Assembly: GCF_008973825.1 (NCBI RefSeq)
Contig: NZ_WCHR01000034.1
Location: 1 to 64,000, forward strand
Reading direction: 5' to 3'
Length of the DNA: 64,000 nucleotides
Source: Gemmobacter serpentinus
Lineage (GTDB): Bacteria > Pseudomonadota > Alphaproteobacteria > Rhodobacterales > Rhodobacteraceae
Of this stretch, positions 17,746-26,211 are shown in pieces. Within the stretch, counting starts at the first letter, position 1. Every line of letters starts with the position of its first letter. A program made the position numbers and the translations under genes. The notes under the pieces were generated by a model. The model was not told the origin of the DNA. It saw nothing but the letters and a program-made list of their open reading frames with translations, and ran no database searches.

Positions 17746-18186
17746 TCAAAAAGCTCCTGCGGGAAACGCAAAACGTGCCACGATCCGACGCCGCCAAGGC
17801 GCAGAAAGCGGACTTTCTATGACACCATGCCCGGTATAGGCATGAATGAACGTGGCCACGGCTCCAATGCCGCCCTGCAATCCAAGATGCTTGGCAATGG
17901 CCCCGTCGCGCATTCTGAACAGCAGCACATCCCCAGCAGCTTCGTCCTGCACGGCTTTTTCTGTCAGATGGCGCAGCGCAGCGGCCAGCAGCACCTCCGC
18001 GCCCGATGGCTCTGCCCAGTCCTGCGTGTAGGGCGGGACCACCTCGGGTTCCGCCCCGATCACCGCGCGCCAAACCCCGCGCAGCAGGCCAAGGCAGTCG
18101 GTGCCTGCACCCTTCACCGAACACTGGTGCAGATAGGGCGTGCCAATCCAGCCGCGCGCTTCGGCCACGATCCGCGCCCCCGGCAT
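17746..18186 (-). CDS. Gene transfer agent NlpC/P60 cell-wall peptidase (g14)
   Basis: Tail-associated peptidase that should cut peptidoglycan during DNA delivery. The 146-aa protein has the NlpC/P60 arrangement: Cys31 in GAGTDCLGLL, His100 in AIAKHLGLQ and His115 in TFIHAYTG form the likely catalytic set. WIGTPYLHQ precedes the Cys, as is usual. Its ATG overlaps the stop of the hub gene by one base, and the tip gene starts immediately after its stop, so the three are translationally coupled. Confidence 0.95.
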   Translation of the reverse strand: MPGARIVAEARGWIGTPYLHQCSVKGAGTDCLGLLRGVWRAVIGAEPEVVPPYTQDWAEPSGAEVLLAAALRHLTEKAVQDEAAGDVLLFRMRDGAIAKHLGLQGGIGAVATFIHAYTGHGVIESPLSAPWRRRIVARFAFPAGAF

Positions 18187-19073
18187 CAGCGCAACCTCCC
18201 GCCATCATTGACCGTGGTCGAGGTCGGATAGGACGAGATCCAATCCTCGCCCGGAATGTGAGGAAATCCGCGAAAATTTATGAAATTATTGAATTTTCCT
18301 AGACATGTCTCCGCGCGTTTGTCACAGCCTGCAATCAGCCGGATCCGGTCGCCCGGCGCGATATCGATGGCAAAGGCTTGCCACATCTCGACGCTGCGGC
18401 TGCCATCTGCCGCAAGACGATCCGCCTTCACAACGCCCTCCAACCCGGCACCGTCGCCGTCCAGAACGATCAACCGCCCGCGCTCAAACCAGCGATCTTC
18501 AAAGCCGGTGAAAGCGGCGAAGCAGAAGATCTGTCGGTCTTCGGCATTTTGCACCGCACGCTCGGTCGTAAAGCCTGGCTGATCGGTCACAAACCTGCAC
18601 GCCCTGTCCCCAAGGGCTGCGCCGCACAGCCGGTGATACACCCGGCCCTGCACCTGATTGACCTGTTCGGCCAATCCGCGAAGTTCGGCGCTGAAGCTGC
18701 CACCAACCCGTGTCAGTTCGCCAAGGCTGCCTCGAAACTGCATCATCCGTTGCGAGGTGTCTGCCCAGTTCACCGCCCAGGCACGCAGCTCGGCGCGGTC
18801 ATAGCGTCCGGCCAGAACATCCGCCTCTGTGATCGCCGCATCACTCAACGCACCGATTGCCTCGCTGTTGTCGACGGCAAGGCCGGTGCTCTGCTGCAAG
18901 GCGCGCGCCGTCATCCCGGAACTGGCCTTGAAGGTGATGCCTTCAAAGCTCAGATCCCGGTCATGATCCGTGAAGCCCAGAACCACGCCGTCGCGCCGGG
19001 TCACCGCCCAGGCTTGACAAGCGGTCGTGGTGCCGCTGGCCATATGGCTCAGATACGCGTTCTTGCCCGTCAT
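18186..19073 (-). CDS. Gene transfer agent baseplate hub protein (g13, DUF2163 family)
   Basis: A 295-aa baseplate hub protein linking the distal tail protein to the tip. Family landmarks are RRDGVVLGFTDHDRDL, an ALSDAAITEADVLAGRYD segment and the C-terminal GFPHIPGEDW. Four conserved-looking cysteines (C150, C159, C250, C257; contexts RLCGAALGDRAC and AGCDKRAETC) could bind an iron-sulfur cluster, as described for the R. capsulatus particle. It overlaps the distal tail gene start by 4 bases and the peptidase start by 1 base. Confidence 0.93.
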   Translation of the reverse strand: MTGKNAYLSHMASGTTTACQAWAVTRRDGVVLGFTDHDRDLSFEGITFKASSGMTARALQQSTGLAVDNSEAIGALSDAAITEADVLAGRYDRAELRAWAVNWADTSQRMMQFRGSLGELTRVGGSFSAELRGLAEQVNQVQGRVYHRLCGAALGDRACRFVTDQPGFTTERAVQNAEDRQIFCFAAFTGFEDRWFERGRLIVLDGDGAGLEGVVKADRLAADGSRSVEMWQAFAIDIAPGDRIRLIAGCDKRAETCLGKFNNFINFRGFPHIPGEDWISSYPTSTTVNDGGRLR

Positions 19074-19702
19074 ATCCGCACCTCGACCACGGGCACCGAC
19101 GGCACGTCACCTGCCTGAAACGATGCCATCGAACATTGGATGCGATCGGTGTCGAAACGCACCGGCACATCGAATTCGAACCCCGCATAGACCTCTGCCC
19201 CTTTCGGTGGCGCGGTTTCAAAGGTGATCTCGCCCGTCGTCAGGTCCACCGTAAACTCCTGCCCCTCGACCTTGATGTCGCGATCCACCGCGACCAGAAG
19301 ACTGCCTGCAACCGGCTTGCTGATCGGACGCACATAGGTTTGCGCGCCAGAGCGGTAGGTTTTGCGCAAGCCAAACTGCGTCTGGCCGCCGGTCCCGGTG
19401 CCAAGGTTCTGGTCAAAGGCCGTGACGGCGCGCGCGGCAGGGCCAGAGCGGTAGTCCGACCAATCCTTCCAGCGAAAGCCATGAAGCTGTCCGCGTCGCG
19501 CCTCGAAGAACGCGATCAGTGCCTCGACATCCTCCAAGGACCGCAATCCGACGCCTGCATCGTAGCGGCGGCGCGAATGCGCCCATGGCGTGTTCCGCTC
19601 TTCAAAGCCATTGGCCAAGGTCACGATCTCGGTCCGCCGCTCTGGCCCACCGATGGAGCCGAAGCTGAGATTGGCCGGAAAGCGGATCTCGTGGAATCCC
19701 AT
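19070..19702 (-). CDS. Gene transfer agent distal tail protein (g12, DUF2460/TIGR02217 family)
   Basis: A 210-aa protein forming the ring at the end of the tail tube. Family features are the N-terminal FHEIRFPANLSFGSIGGPER, the repeated-looking RRRYDAGVGLRSLEDVEALIAFFEARRG and FRWKDWSDYRSG. It lies 12 bases after the tape measure gene in the usual GTA order and overlaps the hub gene by 4 bases. Confidence 0.93.
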   Translation of the reverse strand: MGFHEIRFPANLSFGSIGGPERRTEIVTLANGFEERNTPWAHSRRRYDAGVGLRSLEDVEALIAFFEARRGQLHGFRWKDWSDYRSGPAARAVTAFDQNLGTGTGGQTQFGLRKTYRSGAQTYVRPISKPVAGSLLVAVDRDIKVEGQEFTVDLTTGEITFETAPPKGAEVYAGFEFDVPVRFDTDRIQCSMASFQAGDVPSVPVVEVRI

Positions 19703-19714
19703 GATATTCCCCTT

Positions 19715-20365
19715 TCAGCGATTGCGCTGACCGCGCGCCAAGGCGCGGCTTGCCTGCGCCGCGATCTGGCTCTGGCTGCGTTGAAAGCCCTGCACATCGG
19801 GCGTTGCGATGTTCATCACCACGGTCACCGGCCGGCCGCCGGCGGCCTGCACGCCAAGCCTGCCATCCGCACCGCGGGCCAGAGGCATGATCGCCTCCGG
19901 CCCAGCCTCGCCCATCAACCCGGTGCCACCCCGCATCGGAAAGCTGACGGGTGAGGCGACAACCCCGCCTTTGGCAAAGGGCATCACCCGCCCTTGGGTG
20001 AAGGCACCGCCCTTGGCGAAGGGCATTATGCCGCCGATCAGCCCGTTCAAGCCTTCGGCGACAAAGCCGCCGACCGCCGATTGCACTGGTTTCATCGCCA
20101 GATTGTAGACCGTGTCGACCATGCTCTGCGCGACGGATTTCAGCGCGTCTGACAGTTTCATCCCGTCAAAGACGAGCCCGTCAAACGCGCCGCGCAGACC
20201 CCGCCCGATGCCGGTCGCCAGGTGGTCAACCTCACGCCCGGTGAAAACCAGACTGTCGCGCAGCCGTGCCAGGTCACCATCAAACCCGGATACCACCGCG
20301 CCCGTCCCGGCCAGCGTTGCCTCCAGCGCGGCGATCTGGTCTTCCAATGTCTCCGTCTGCGCCAT
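19715..20365 (-). CDS. Gene transfer agent tail tape measure protein, short (g11)
   Basis: A 216-aa protein much shorter than siphophage tape measures, which fits the very short tail of GTA particles. It has an N-terminal coiled-coil stretch (about 1-50), a hydrophobic helical part around 75-115, and a glycine-rich C-terminal region with FAKGGAFTQGRVMPFAKGG and the RGGTGLMGEAGPEAIMPL block typical of lambda-type tape measure C termini. GGAGG lies 8 bases before the ATG. The start lies 86 bases inside the preceding chaperone gene. Confidence 0.92.
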   Translation of the reverse strand: MAQTETLEDQIAALEATLAGTGAVVSGFDGDLARLRDSLVFTGREVDHLATGIGRGLRGAFDGLVFDGMKLSDALKSVAQSMVDTVYNLAMKPVQSAVGGFVAEGLNGLIGGIMPFAKGGAFTQGRVMPFAKGGVVASPVSFPMRGGTGLMGEAGPEAIMPLARGADGRLGVQAAGGRPVTVVMNIATPDVQGFQRSQSQIAAQASRALARGQRNR

Positions 20366-20576
20366 CGCGGGCGTCCTCCGTCTTGTCAGGCTTCACATCG
20401 GGAAAGGCCGCGCGCAGTTCATCCAGCCGTGCGCGCGTCAGCGCCGGGGCGGCAACCTCCGCCCCCAGCATGATCCGCAATTCCTGCGGTGTCAGGCTCC
20501 AGAACACGGCGGGGTGCAGATGCAAGCCCCGCAGCCCTGCCCGCAATAACGCGGGCCAGTCAAAGCCCCGCCTCAT
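20280..20576 (-). CDS. Gene transfer agent tail assembly chaperone (g10.1, rcc01693-like)
   Basis: A 98-aa protein whose first 65 residues match the small phage protein found in GTA clusters after g10 (FDWPALLRAGLRGLHLHP, FWSLTPQELRIML, LDELRAAFPD). The likely role is tail chaperone, by position before the tape measure gene. The ATG at 20576 overlaps the end of g10. The last 28 or so codons overlap the tape measure gene in another frame; this tail (GADGDIGRPDRRAGG...) looks unconstrained. Confidence 0.85.
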   Translation of the reverse strand: MRRGFDWPALLRAGLRGLHLHPAVFWSLTPQELRIMLGAEVAAPALTRARLDELRAAFPDVKPDKTEDARDGADGDIGRPDRRAGGNAGRDGRGGIRV

Positions 20577-20899
20577 TTTGCTGGCGGCCCAGGTTCGGCA
20601 AAGGCGCGGGCCAGAAGATCCGCCGCGATGCGCGCAGCCGCCAGCAAGCCACCGCCGATCTCGACCTTCGCCAGATCGGCAGCGTTGCCCTGCCATCCAC
20701 CGCCCCGAAGCCCTGGCACGATCAGCGCCAGCACGTCCCGCGCCGTGAATCCGCCCGCCTCGAACCGCTCTACCAGGTCGATCAGCCCGCCGCTTTCCAT
20801 TGTGGCCTCCAGCTCCGCCAGTGCCCCCAGCGTCAGCTTCGCGACATGGGGTTGCCCATCGATGACAATCGCCACCTCGCCCGCCCAAGGGTTCACCAT
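20573..20899 (-). CDS. Gene transfer agent g10 protein (tail chaperone-like family)
   Basis: A 108-aa protein of the GTA-gp10 family (VNPWAGEVAIVIDGQPH, LTLGALAELEATMESGG, LIDLVERFEAGGFTARDVLALI). By analogy with long-tailed phages, the small proteins between tail tube and tape measure act as tail assembly chaperones. The ATG at 20899 overlaps the tail tube stop (ATGA). A GTG one codon upstream is a less likely start. The stop overlaps the g10.1 start. Confidence 0.9.
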   Translation of the reverse strand: MVNPWAGEVAIVIDGQPHVAKLTLGALAELEATMESGGLIDLVERFEAGGFTARDVLALIVPGLRGGGWQGNAADLAKVEIGGGLLAAARIAADLLARAFAEPGPPAK

Positions 20900-21312
20900 C
20901 ACAGTGCCGTAAAGGTCAGCGCCCCGGCAGAGGCCAGCGTCAGCTCATAGGTTGCCTCGCCATTATGGCTGCCCGCATATTCGATGGCCGAGATCTGAAA
21001 CGGCCCCTGCACCACGCCGAAATCCGGGATCACCACCTGAAACTGCGGCACTTCGCCCGCGAAAAAGATCTGCCTTGCGCGCTCATCGGTATCGGCATCC
21101 CGAAACACGCCGGATCCCGAGATCGAGGCCGAGCGCACCCCAGCCCCCGCCAGCAGCTCGCGCCATCCCCCCGCACTATCAAGGCTGGTGACATCCACCG
21201 TTTCGGCATTGAAACTGATCCGTGAGGCCCGCAGGCCCGCAATCGTCTCGAATTGAAGACTGCCATTGATATCGATTTTCACCAGCAGATCCTTGCCGCT
21301 TTGCACAGCCAT
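20899..21312 (-). CDS. Gene transfer agent major tail (tube) protein (g9)
   Basis: A 137-aa tail tube subunit of the TP901-1-like family. Features are the N-terminal QSGKDLLVKIDINGSLQFETIAGLR, the NAETVDVTSLDSAGGWRELL loop and the C-terminal YAGSHNGEATYELTLASAG. It lies at the expected place between g8 and g10, with a 75-base gap before it and an ATGA overlap after it. Confidence 0.94.
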   Translation of the reverse strand: MAVQSGKDLLVKIDINGSLQFETIAGLRASRISFNAETVDVTSLDSAGGWRELLAGAGVRSASISGSGVFRDADTDERARQIFFAGEVPQFQVVIPDFGVVQGPFQISAIEYAGSHNGEATYELTLASAGALTFTAL

Positions 21313-21387
21313 GGCTTTCTCCGATTTTGCGCTGTAATTGCCAATTTATCCGCAGAAGGGTCGGCAATATTGTTCGATTTGTATAAA

Positions 21388-21780
21388 TCAGGCTTCAACA
21401 CGCGCGACAAAGCGCAGGTCAATCCGTCTTGCGGATCCCGCCTCCAGCCGCCGGGCCTGCGCCCTAAGGAAGCGCAGATAGACCAGCCGCCCCCGGCTCA
21501 GCGTCAGACCGGCATTCACCAATGCATCCGAGACCTGCACGGCAATCGCCTTTGCCTGAAGAAATCCCTCGGCATCCGAGATCACGCTGATGACCAGCCG
21601 ATGCTCTGCGCCGCCCCCAGACCCGTCACTGGCATCCAGCGCCTCTTCTGGCCCCAGCAGCACGAAACTGCCAGTGCCGCCACCCGCCGGCAGCGCATCA
21701 TGGATCGCGACCCCTGGCAATTGCGCGACCAGGCGCTGATAGATCGCCCCCTGCAGGGCTGCCGCCACGCCATAGCTCAT
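21388..21780 (-). CDS. Gene transfer agent tail terminator/completion protein (g8, DUF3168)
   Basis: A 130-aa DUF3168 protein (YGVAAALQGAIYQRLVAQLPG, ALPAGGGTGSFVLLGPEEALDA, FLQAKAIAVQVSDALV). In GTA and phage clusters this family sits between the head-tail adaptor and tail tube genes and caps the tail tube. Its ATG overlaps the stop of g7. Confidence 0.92.
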   Translation of the reverse strand: MSYGVAAALQGAIYQRLVAQLPGVAIHDALPAGGGTGSFVLLGPEEALDASDGSGGGAEHRLVISVISDAEGFLQAKAIAVQVSDALVNAGLTLSRGRLVYLRFLRAQARRLEAGSARRIDLRFVARVEA

Positions 21781-22115
21781 ATCGGGCCCTCCTCGCGGGC
21801 AAAACAGGTCAGATAGCGCCCTGCCGGATCGGCCTCGGTCACCGCCAGAATGTCAAAGGCCCGCACGCCGTCACGAAAGCGTTGCCCCGGTTTGGGGCGC
21901 GATGCGGCCCCCTGTGGCGCCCCGCGCACCGTGATCTTGCTGGTGACCGCGGCCAGAACCACCTCCTCGCCCGTTGCGTCGCGACCGCTCGCCGCCCGCA
22001 GATCAGCCCAAAGGGTGCCGCGCGTGACCCAGCTTGCCACAAAGCCCCCGGCACCGTCCGCGATGCGCTCCATCTCCTCCAGAACCAGGCGGCGTGTCAG
22101 ATGCGGCGCGTTCAT
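21777..22115 (-). CDS. Gene transfer agent head-tail adaptor (g7)
   Basis: A 112-aa head closure or stopper protein of the phage head-tail joining family. Recognisable are LTRRLVLEEMERIADGAGG, WVTRGTLWADLRAASGRD and the later RFRDGVRAFDILAVTEADP with LTCFAREEGP at the end. It overlaps g6 and g8 by 4 bases each. Confidence 0.92.
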   Translation of the reverse strand: MNAPHLTRRLVLEEMERIADGAGGFVASWVTRGTLWADLRAASGRDATGEEVVLAAVTSKITVRGAPQGAASRPKPGQRFRDGVRAFDILAVTEADPAGRYLTCFAREEGPI

Positions 22116-22708
22116 GCCTCCCTCCCGCCCAGAACCCGAATATTGCGCCAGGTCTCGATCAGCGCCTGAACCGTCATCGGCAAAGCCCGCGCGCCACCCA
22201 CCTCGTGACGTGTCTCGTAGAACTGCGCGGCCAGCATCAACACTGCCTGCGCCAGATCGCCAGGCAGGCTTGCCCAGGACGCGCCAAACCCTGCGGTAAA
22301 GACGATCTCGACCTGGCCATCACCCGGCACCGTCGGCAACAGCAGCCCGACCCCCTCCAGCCTTGGCCGGTGACGATCCAAACGCAGCCGGTAGCGCGCC
22401 GGGGCCACCACCTGTGTGGCCCCCCCGGCCTCCACCAGCGTCACACTGGCGATCGAACTGACCGGGGCCAGCGGCAAGGCCTGGGCCGCCGGGTCGCGCC
22501 AAGCTGTCAGCACCAGCCGAAAGCTGCGGCTCAACAGCGCCTTGCCGATCCGCCCCTCGATCGCGGCGATTGCCGCCCGCAGCGAGCTTTCGATCAGCCC
22601 ATCCTGCATCCCGTCATCGGAAAACCCGGTGCCCAGCCGCAGGTGATCCCGCAAGCCCTGCATCGGCAGCGCCGCAAGCGGCACCGTGCTCAGTTCGGTC
22701 AACATCAT
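22112..22708 (-). CDS. Gene transfer agent head-tail connector (g6, gp6/gp8-like)
   Basis: A 198-aa connector protein that joins the portal ring to the tail adaptor. Features are LPMQGLRDHLRLGTGFSDD, a helical stretch with AIAAIEGRIGKAL, and the C-terminal LAQAVLMLAAQFYETRHE. GGAG lies 8 bases before the ATG at 22708. It is separated from the capsid gene by 162 bases that contain a hairpin. Confidence 0.92.
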   Translation of the reverse strand: MMLTELSTVPLAALPMQGLRDHLRLGTGFSDDGMQDGLIESSLRAAIAAIEGRIGKALLSRSFRLVLTAWRDPAAQALPLAPVSSIASVTLVEAGGATQVVAPARYRLRLDRHRPRLEGVGLLLPTVPGDGQVEIVFTAGFGASWASLPGDLAQAVLMLAAQFYETRHEVGGARALPMTVQALIETWRNIRVLGGREA

Positions 22709-22760
22709 GGTTCAGCTCCGATGATCCCCGCTCCCCCAGCCAATGCCCGATGACTCGGGC

Positions 22761-22832
22761 CGGACGCGCGCATCCCGCACCACTCGGACGGAGGGGGGAG
22801 CAGCTAGAAGGCGCAGAGGTGGCGCGCGTCCG
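22761..22832 (-). promoter_or_regulatory. Long-range hairpin in the capsid-connector gap
   Basis: Perfect 11-bp arms (CGGACGCGCGC at 22761-22771 and its complement at 22822-22832) enclose about 50 bases in the only sizeable gap among the head genes. A smaller GGCCG/CGGCC hairpin lies at 22841-22854, closer to the capsid stop. Either could stabilise the capsid mRNA or partly stop transcription. Confidence 0.55.
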
Positions 22833-22870
22833 TCGGTTCAGGCCGGATGCGGCCGGAACCATCTCACCCG

Positions 22871-24028
22871 TCAGGAGACGGCGATCTTCAGCAGCTTGAT
22901 CGCAGCGAAATCAGTCACCTCGCCGCCAACCCGCTTGCTGGCATAAAACAGCACATGCGGCTTGGCCGAGAACGGGTCGCGCAGCATCCGCAGATCCGGG
23001 CGTTCCGCGATGGTATAGCCGGATTTGAAGTCGCCAAAGGCCACAGGATAGGCATTGGCCCCGATGTCAGGCATATCCTCGCAGATCAGCACCGGATAGC
23101 CCATCAGCCGCGCAGGCTCGCCTGCGGCCAGCCCGTCCGACCACATGAACCGCCCATCGGCATCCTTCATCTTGCGCACAGCGCCCGCGGTTTTGGAGTT
23201 CATCACGAAGCTCGCATTGGCGCGGTAATCTGCGCCAAGCGCATAGACCAGCGAAATGATGCAATCCGCCGCATTGGTCGTGGCAAAATCCGCTGCAGCC
23301 CCGCTTGGAATGTAACCAAGGCTCCCCCAGGTCCAGCTGGCATTCGCAACCTTCCCGGGCAGCAGAATACCCTTGGGCTTGTCCACCCCGTCCCCCGAAA
23401 CGAAAGCCGCCGATTCCGCCCGGATGAAGCGCGTGGCGATCTTGCCGGCAAGCCAGCCCTCCACGTCAAAGGCGCTGTCATCCAGCAGCCGCTGGCTGGC
23501 CTTCGGCATGGCCGACAACTCGTGCAGCTTGATGGAGATGCGCTCGATGGTGGGGGTGGATGTCTCGGTCTGCGCCGCAACCTCGGTCGCCCAGCCCGAC
23601 CCGACCTCACTCCGGTCGATCAGCACGTCAAAGGACGCCCCCTCCACCTGCACCACATTGGCAATCGCCCGCAGGCTCGAGGTCGAGACCAGCATGGACC
23701 GGATCGTATCGGCCGTGCGCGGATCCACCAGATAGCCGCCATCGGCCGCCACTGCACTGGACATGGCCTTGCCTTCCAGCACCAGGCCGCGCAGCGCATC
23801 ATCATCGCCGGTGCGGATATAGGCGTCAAAGGCCTTCACATGCGGCACCTCCACCTCGGCCGAGGCCGACAGGGCCGGGCGGCCATAGGCCATCGTCTTC
23901 GCGTTCAGCATGGTCAGTCGCTCTTCCTGTTGTTGCAACGCAGATTTCACTTCACCCTGAAAGCCATTGAACTCTTTCAGAAATCCGGCCATCGCGATGG
24001 CCATGTCGGTGGGCGTGGCCTCGGTCAT
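22871..24028 (-). CDS. Gene transfer agent major capsid protein (g5, HK97 fold)
   Basis: Forms the capsid shell. The 385-aa protein has an N-terminal helical delta/scaffold-like region (about 1-85), then the HK97-type body. Markers are VPHVKAFDAYIRTGDD, AAVAADGGYLVDP, GWATEVAAQTETSTP and, near the C terminus, GYTIAERPDLRMLRDPFSAKP. Mature capsid is normally made by removal of the N-terminal region by the g4 protease. I chose the ATG at 24028, preceded by GGGGAGG. In-frame ATGs at 24061-24082 with a GGAGAGAG are alternatives that would add up to 18 residues. Confidence 0.94.
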   Translation of the reverse strand: MTEATPTDMAIAMAGFLKEFNGFQGEVKSALQQQEERLTMLNAKTMAYGRPALSASAEVEVPHVKAFDAYIRTGDDDALRGLVLEGKAMSSAVAADGGYLVDPRTADTIRSMLVSTSSLRAIANVVQVEGASFDVLIDRSEVGSGWATEVAAQTETSTPTIERISIKLHELSAMPKASQRLLDDSAFDVEGWLAGKIATRFIRAESAAFVSGDGVDKPKGILLPGKVANASWTWGSLGYIPSGAAADFATTNAADCIISLVYALGADYRANASFVMNSKTAGAVRKMKDADGRFMWSDGLAAGEPARLMGYPVLICEDMPDIGANAYPVAFGDFKSGYTIAERPDLRMLRDPFSAKPHVLFYASKRVGGEVTDFAAIKLLKIAVS

Positions 24029-24122
24029 GGCTCCGCCTCCCCGCAACTCCTTGCCGGTCATCATCACACTCTCTCCAGTCATGGATCACTTGGCGCGCCG
24101 CCTGGCCCGGGCGCGTCGGGTC

Positions 24123-24695
24123 TCACCTTGCGGCCAGCCGCTCCCGCGCAGCCTCAAACAGCGCCGCCAATGCCTGCCAGTTTTCACCCGCAGGCACCGC
24201 CTTGGCCGCAACCCGCGCCTCGGGCTGCATGGGAAAGGTCACCAGCGACACTTCCCAAAGATCCAGTTCGGTCAGCTGTCGCCCCTTGGCCTCGCGCAGC
24301 GCCTTCACCGTGCGATAGCCGATCGACAGCCCGTCAATCGCGCCCGCCGCCAGCAGCGCCGCCGCCTCGCGGCCCTTCGCCACCTCGGGCAAAAGCCGCC
24401 CCTTGACCCAAAGCCCGGTCGCATCTTCGCGCATCTCGTCCCAGACGCCGATGGGCTGGGCCGGGTCGTGCTGCCACAGCATCTTCACCCGTCGCCCCGC
24501 CGCCGCAAGCGCCGCCAGCGATGCCGCATAGGCCCCGGCCTGCACCACATCGCCACCATGATCGCGCTTGCCAAACAGGCTTGCGTAACCCGCAATCACA
24601 TGGCCCTCGCTGACCGTCAGCCCCGGCCCCGCCTCGGGGGCCAGCGCCACGAACTTGCGCTCGGGCGCGCCATTTCCGTTGAAATCCTGCATCAT
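24123..24695 (-). CDS. Gene transfer agent prohead protease (g4, HK97 family)
   Basis: Serine protease that processes the capsid protein during maturation. The 190-aa protein carries the family signature: GYASLFGKRDHGGDVVQAGA, His76 in MLWQHDPAQPIG and Ser124 in DGLSIGYR as likely catalytic residues, and LWEVSLVTFPM. Its ATG overlaps the stop of g3.5. It lies upstream of the capsid gene, as usual. Confidence 0.94.
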   Translation of the reverse strand: MMQDFNGNGAPERKFVALAPEAGPGLTVSEGHVIAGYASLFGKRDHGGDVVQAGAYAASLAALAAAGRRVKMLWQHDPAQPIGVWDEMREDATGLWVKGRLLPEVAKGREAAALLAAGAIDGLSIGYRTVKALREAKGRQLTELDLWEVSLVTFPMQPEARVAAKAVPAGENWQALAALFEAARERLAAR

Positions 24696-24961
24696 CCCCT
24701 CATCGCCGCCCTCAGAACCGCCTCCGCCCCCTGCGCCAGCAGAAAGGCCGCGACCCCGTAAACCCCCAGCCAGATCCGCTTCTCCAACCGCTCCAGCGTC
24801 GTCTCGATCTGGCCCAGCCGGTATTCCAGCGCGGCCCAGCGTTGTTCCGCCACCCGCTCATTGGCCTCGATCCGGGCATGGGCTGCGTCGAAACTGTCGT
24901 AAAGGAAGCGCGACCCGCCCCCGCCCGGCCCGGCACCTGACGCGGCTCCAGCTCTGGTCAT
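24692..24961 (-). CDS. Gene transfer agent small protein g3.5
   Basis: An 89-aa protein between portal and protease. It has a Gly-rich N terminus, a helical/coiled-coil centre (FDAAHARIEANERVAEQRWA, LGQIETTLERLEKRIW) and one C-terminal membrane segment (about 65-80, LGVYGVAAFLLAQGA). Position and features match the g3.5 protein of other GTA clusters, whose function is not established. The start overlaps the portal stop by 4 bases (ATGA) and the stop overlaps the protease start. A longer upstream frame is portal coding sequence. Confidence 0.85.
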   Translation of the reverse strand: MTRAGAASGAGPGGGGSRFLYDSFDAAHARIEANERVAEQRWAALEYRLGQIETTLERLEKRIWLGVYGVAAFLLAQGAEAVLRAAMRG

Positions 24962-26133
24962 GGCACCTCCGCCAGCGGCGGCAGCCCCAGCAGCGCGCGC
25001 TTCTCGGCCTGGGTCAGAAAATCGGCCGCCCCCACCCGCGCCCATTGCTGGTCCCGCTCCACAGCAAGGGCGGGCACCTGATCCAGATCGGGGCGCAACT
25101 CCGCCATCTCGCCGCTGAAGCCTTCCAGCCATTGCGACACCGCCGCCGTCACCTTCGCCACCAGCGGCAGCACCGTCAGCCGATAGAAGGCGCGATTGGC
25201 CTCCTGATAATTGGCATAGGTCGCATCGCCCGGAATGCCGATCAGCATCGGCGGCACGCCAAAGGCGATGCAGATCTCGCGCGCGGCCGACAGCTTGGTC
25301 TCGTGAAACTCCATATCCGAGGGGCTGAAGCCCATCGGCTTCCAATCCAGCCCGCCTTCCAGCAGCATCGGCCGCCCCGCATTGCGCGCGCCCTGATGAT
25401 TGGCCTCCAGCTCACCGACCAACCGCTCATATTGATCTGCCGACAGCGTGCCTGCCCCTTCAGGCCCCTTGTAGACAATCGCCCCCGAAGGCCGCGCCGC
25501 ATTGTCCAGCAGCGCCTTCGACCAGGACGAGGCACTGGAATGCACATCCACCGCAACTGCCGCCGCCTGCATCGGCGACAAGCCGTAATGATCGTCCTGC
25601 GGGTGGAAGCTGCGAATATGACAGATCGCCCCCATCCCGCCCGTCATCTCAAAGCGGTGTTTCCGCCCGCCTACGGTGTAATCATAGGCGACCGGCCAGC
25701 CATCCGCCCCTGGCACAAGGCTCATCCGGTCGGATCGCAGGACATGCAGCTCCGCCGGCACGCCACGCGCCCCCGGCACCGCCTCCAGATAGCCATTGCC
25801 GCTCAGCAGCAGCTGCGCATAAAGCGCCTCGAACAGATCGGCCCGCCCCTGTGCCGGATTGGGCCTGCGCAGCAGATCCAGCACCGGATGGCTGTCATAG
25901 CGCTGCGCCGCATCCTGCAACACCAGCGGCAAAGCCGCCGCCGCCTCTGAGATCAGCTTCACCACGCGAAAACCGATGGGATTGCCCTGAAAGCCGTTCT
26001 TCATCAGGCTGACCCCGTCGCGCGGGCTCCAGACCACCCGGCCCGAGGTTCCGAACGCCACCACCCGCCCCGTGGCCGAGGCCTTCTGCTCCGGCACCGC
26101 CTTTTCGGCGCGCCGCAGAAAATCGAACACCAT
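24958..26133 (-). CDS. Gene transfer agent portal protein (g3)
   Basis: Forms the dodecameric ring through which DNA enters and leaves the head. The 391-aa HK97-type portal protein shows GFRVVKLISEAAAALPLVL, HPVLDLLRRPNPAQGRADLFE, LLLSGNGYLEAV and the GAIVYKG and GIPGDATYANYQEANRAFYR motifs. The start MVFDFLRRAEK at 26133 follows GGGAGAGCGGG. The frame stays open to 26301, but that stretch is repetitive intergenic DNA. Confidence 0.94.
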   Translation of the reverse strand: MVFDFLRRAEKAVPEQKASATGRVVAFGTSGRVVWSPRDGVSLMKNGFQGNPIGFRVVKLISEAAAALPLVLQDAAQRYDSHPVLDLLRRPNPAQGRADLFEALYAQLLLSGNGYLEAVPGARGVPAELHVLRSDRMSLVPGADGWPVAYDYTVGGRKHRFEMTGGMGAICHIRSFHPQDDHYGLSPMQAAAVAVDVHSSASSWSKALLDNAARPSGAIVYKGPEGAGTLSADQYERLVGELEANHQGARNAGRPMLLEGGLDWKPMGFSPSDMEFHETKLSAAREICIAFGVPPMLIGIPGDATYANYQEANRAFYRLTVLPLVAKVTAAVSQWLEGFSGEMAELRPDLDQVPALAVERDQQWARVGAADFLTQAEKRALLGLPPLAEVP

Positions 26134-26211
26134 CCCGCTCTCCCAGATTTCTGACCTGCTCCATGGCCCGGCACCGCCGACCAAACCCCGGTCCCGGGCC
26201 CGTGCCCCAAA

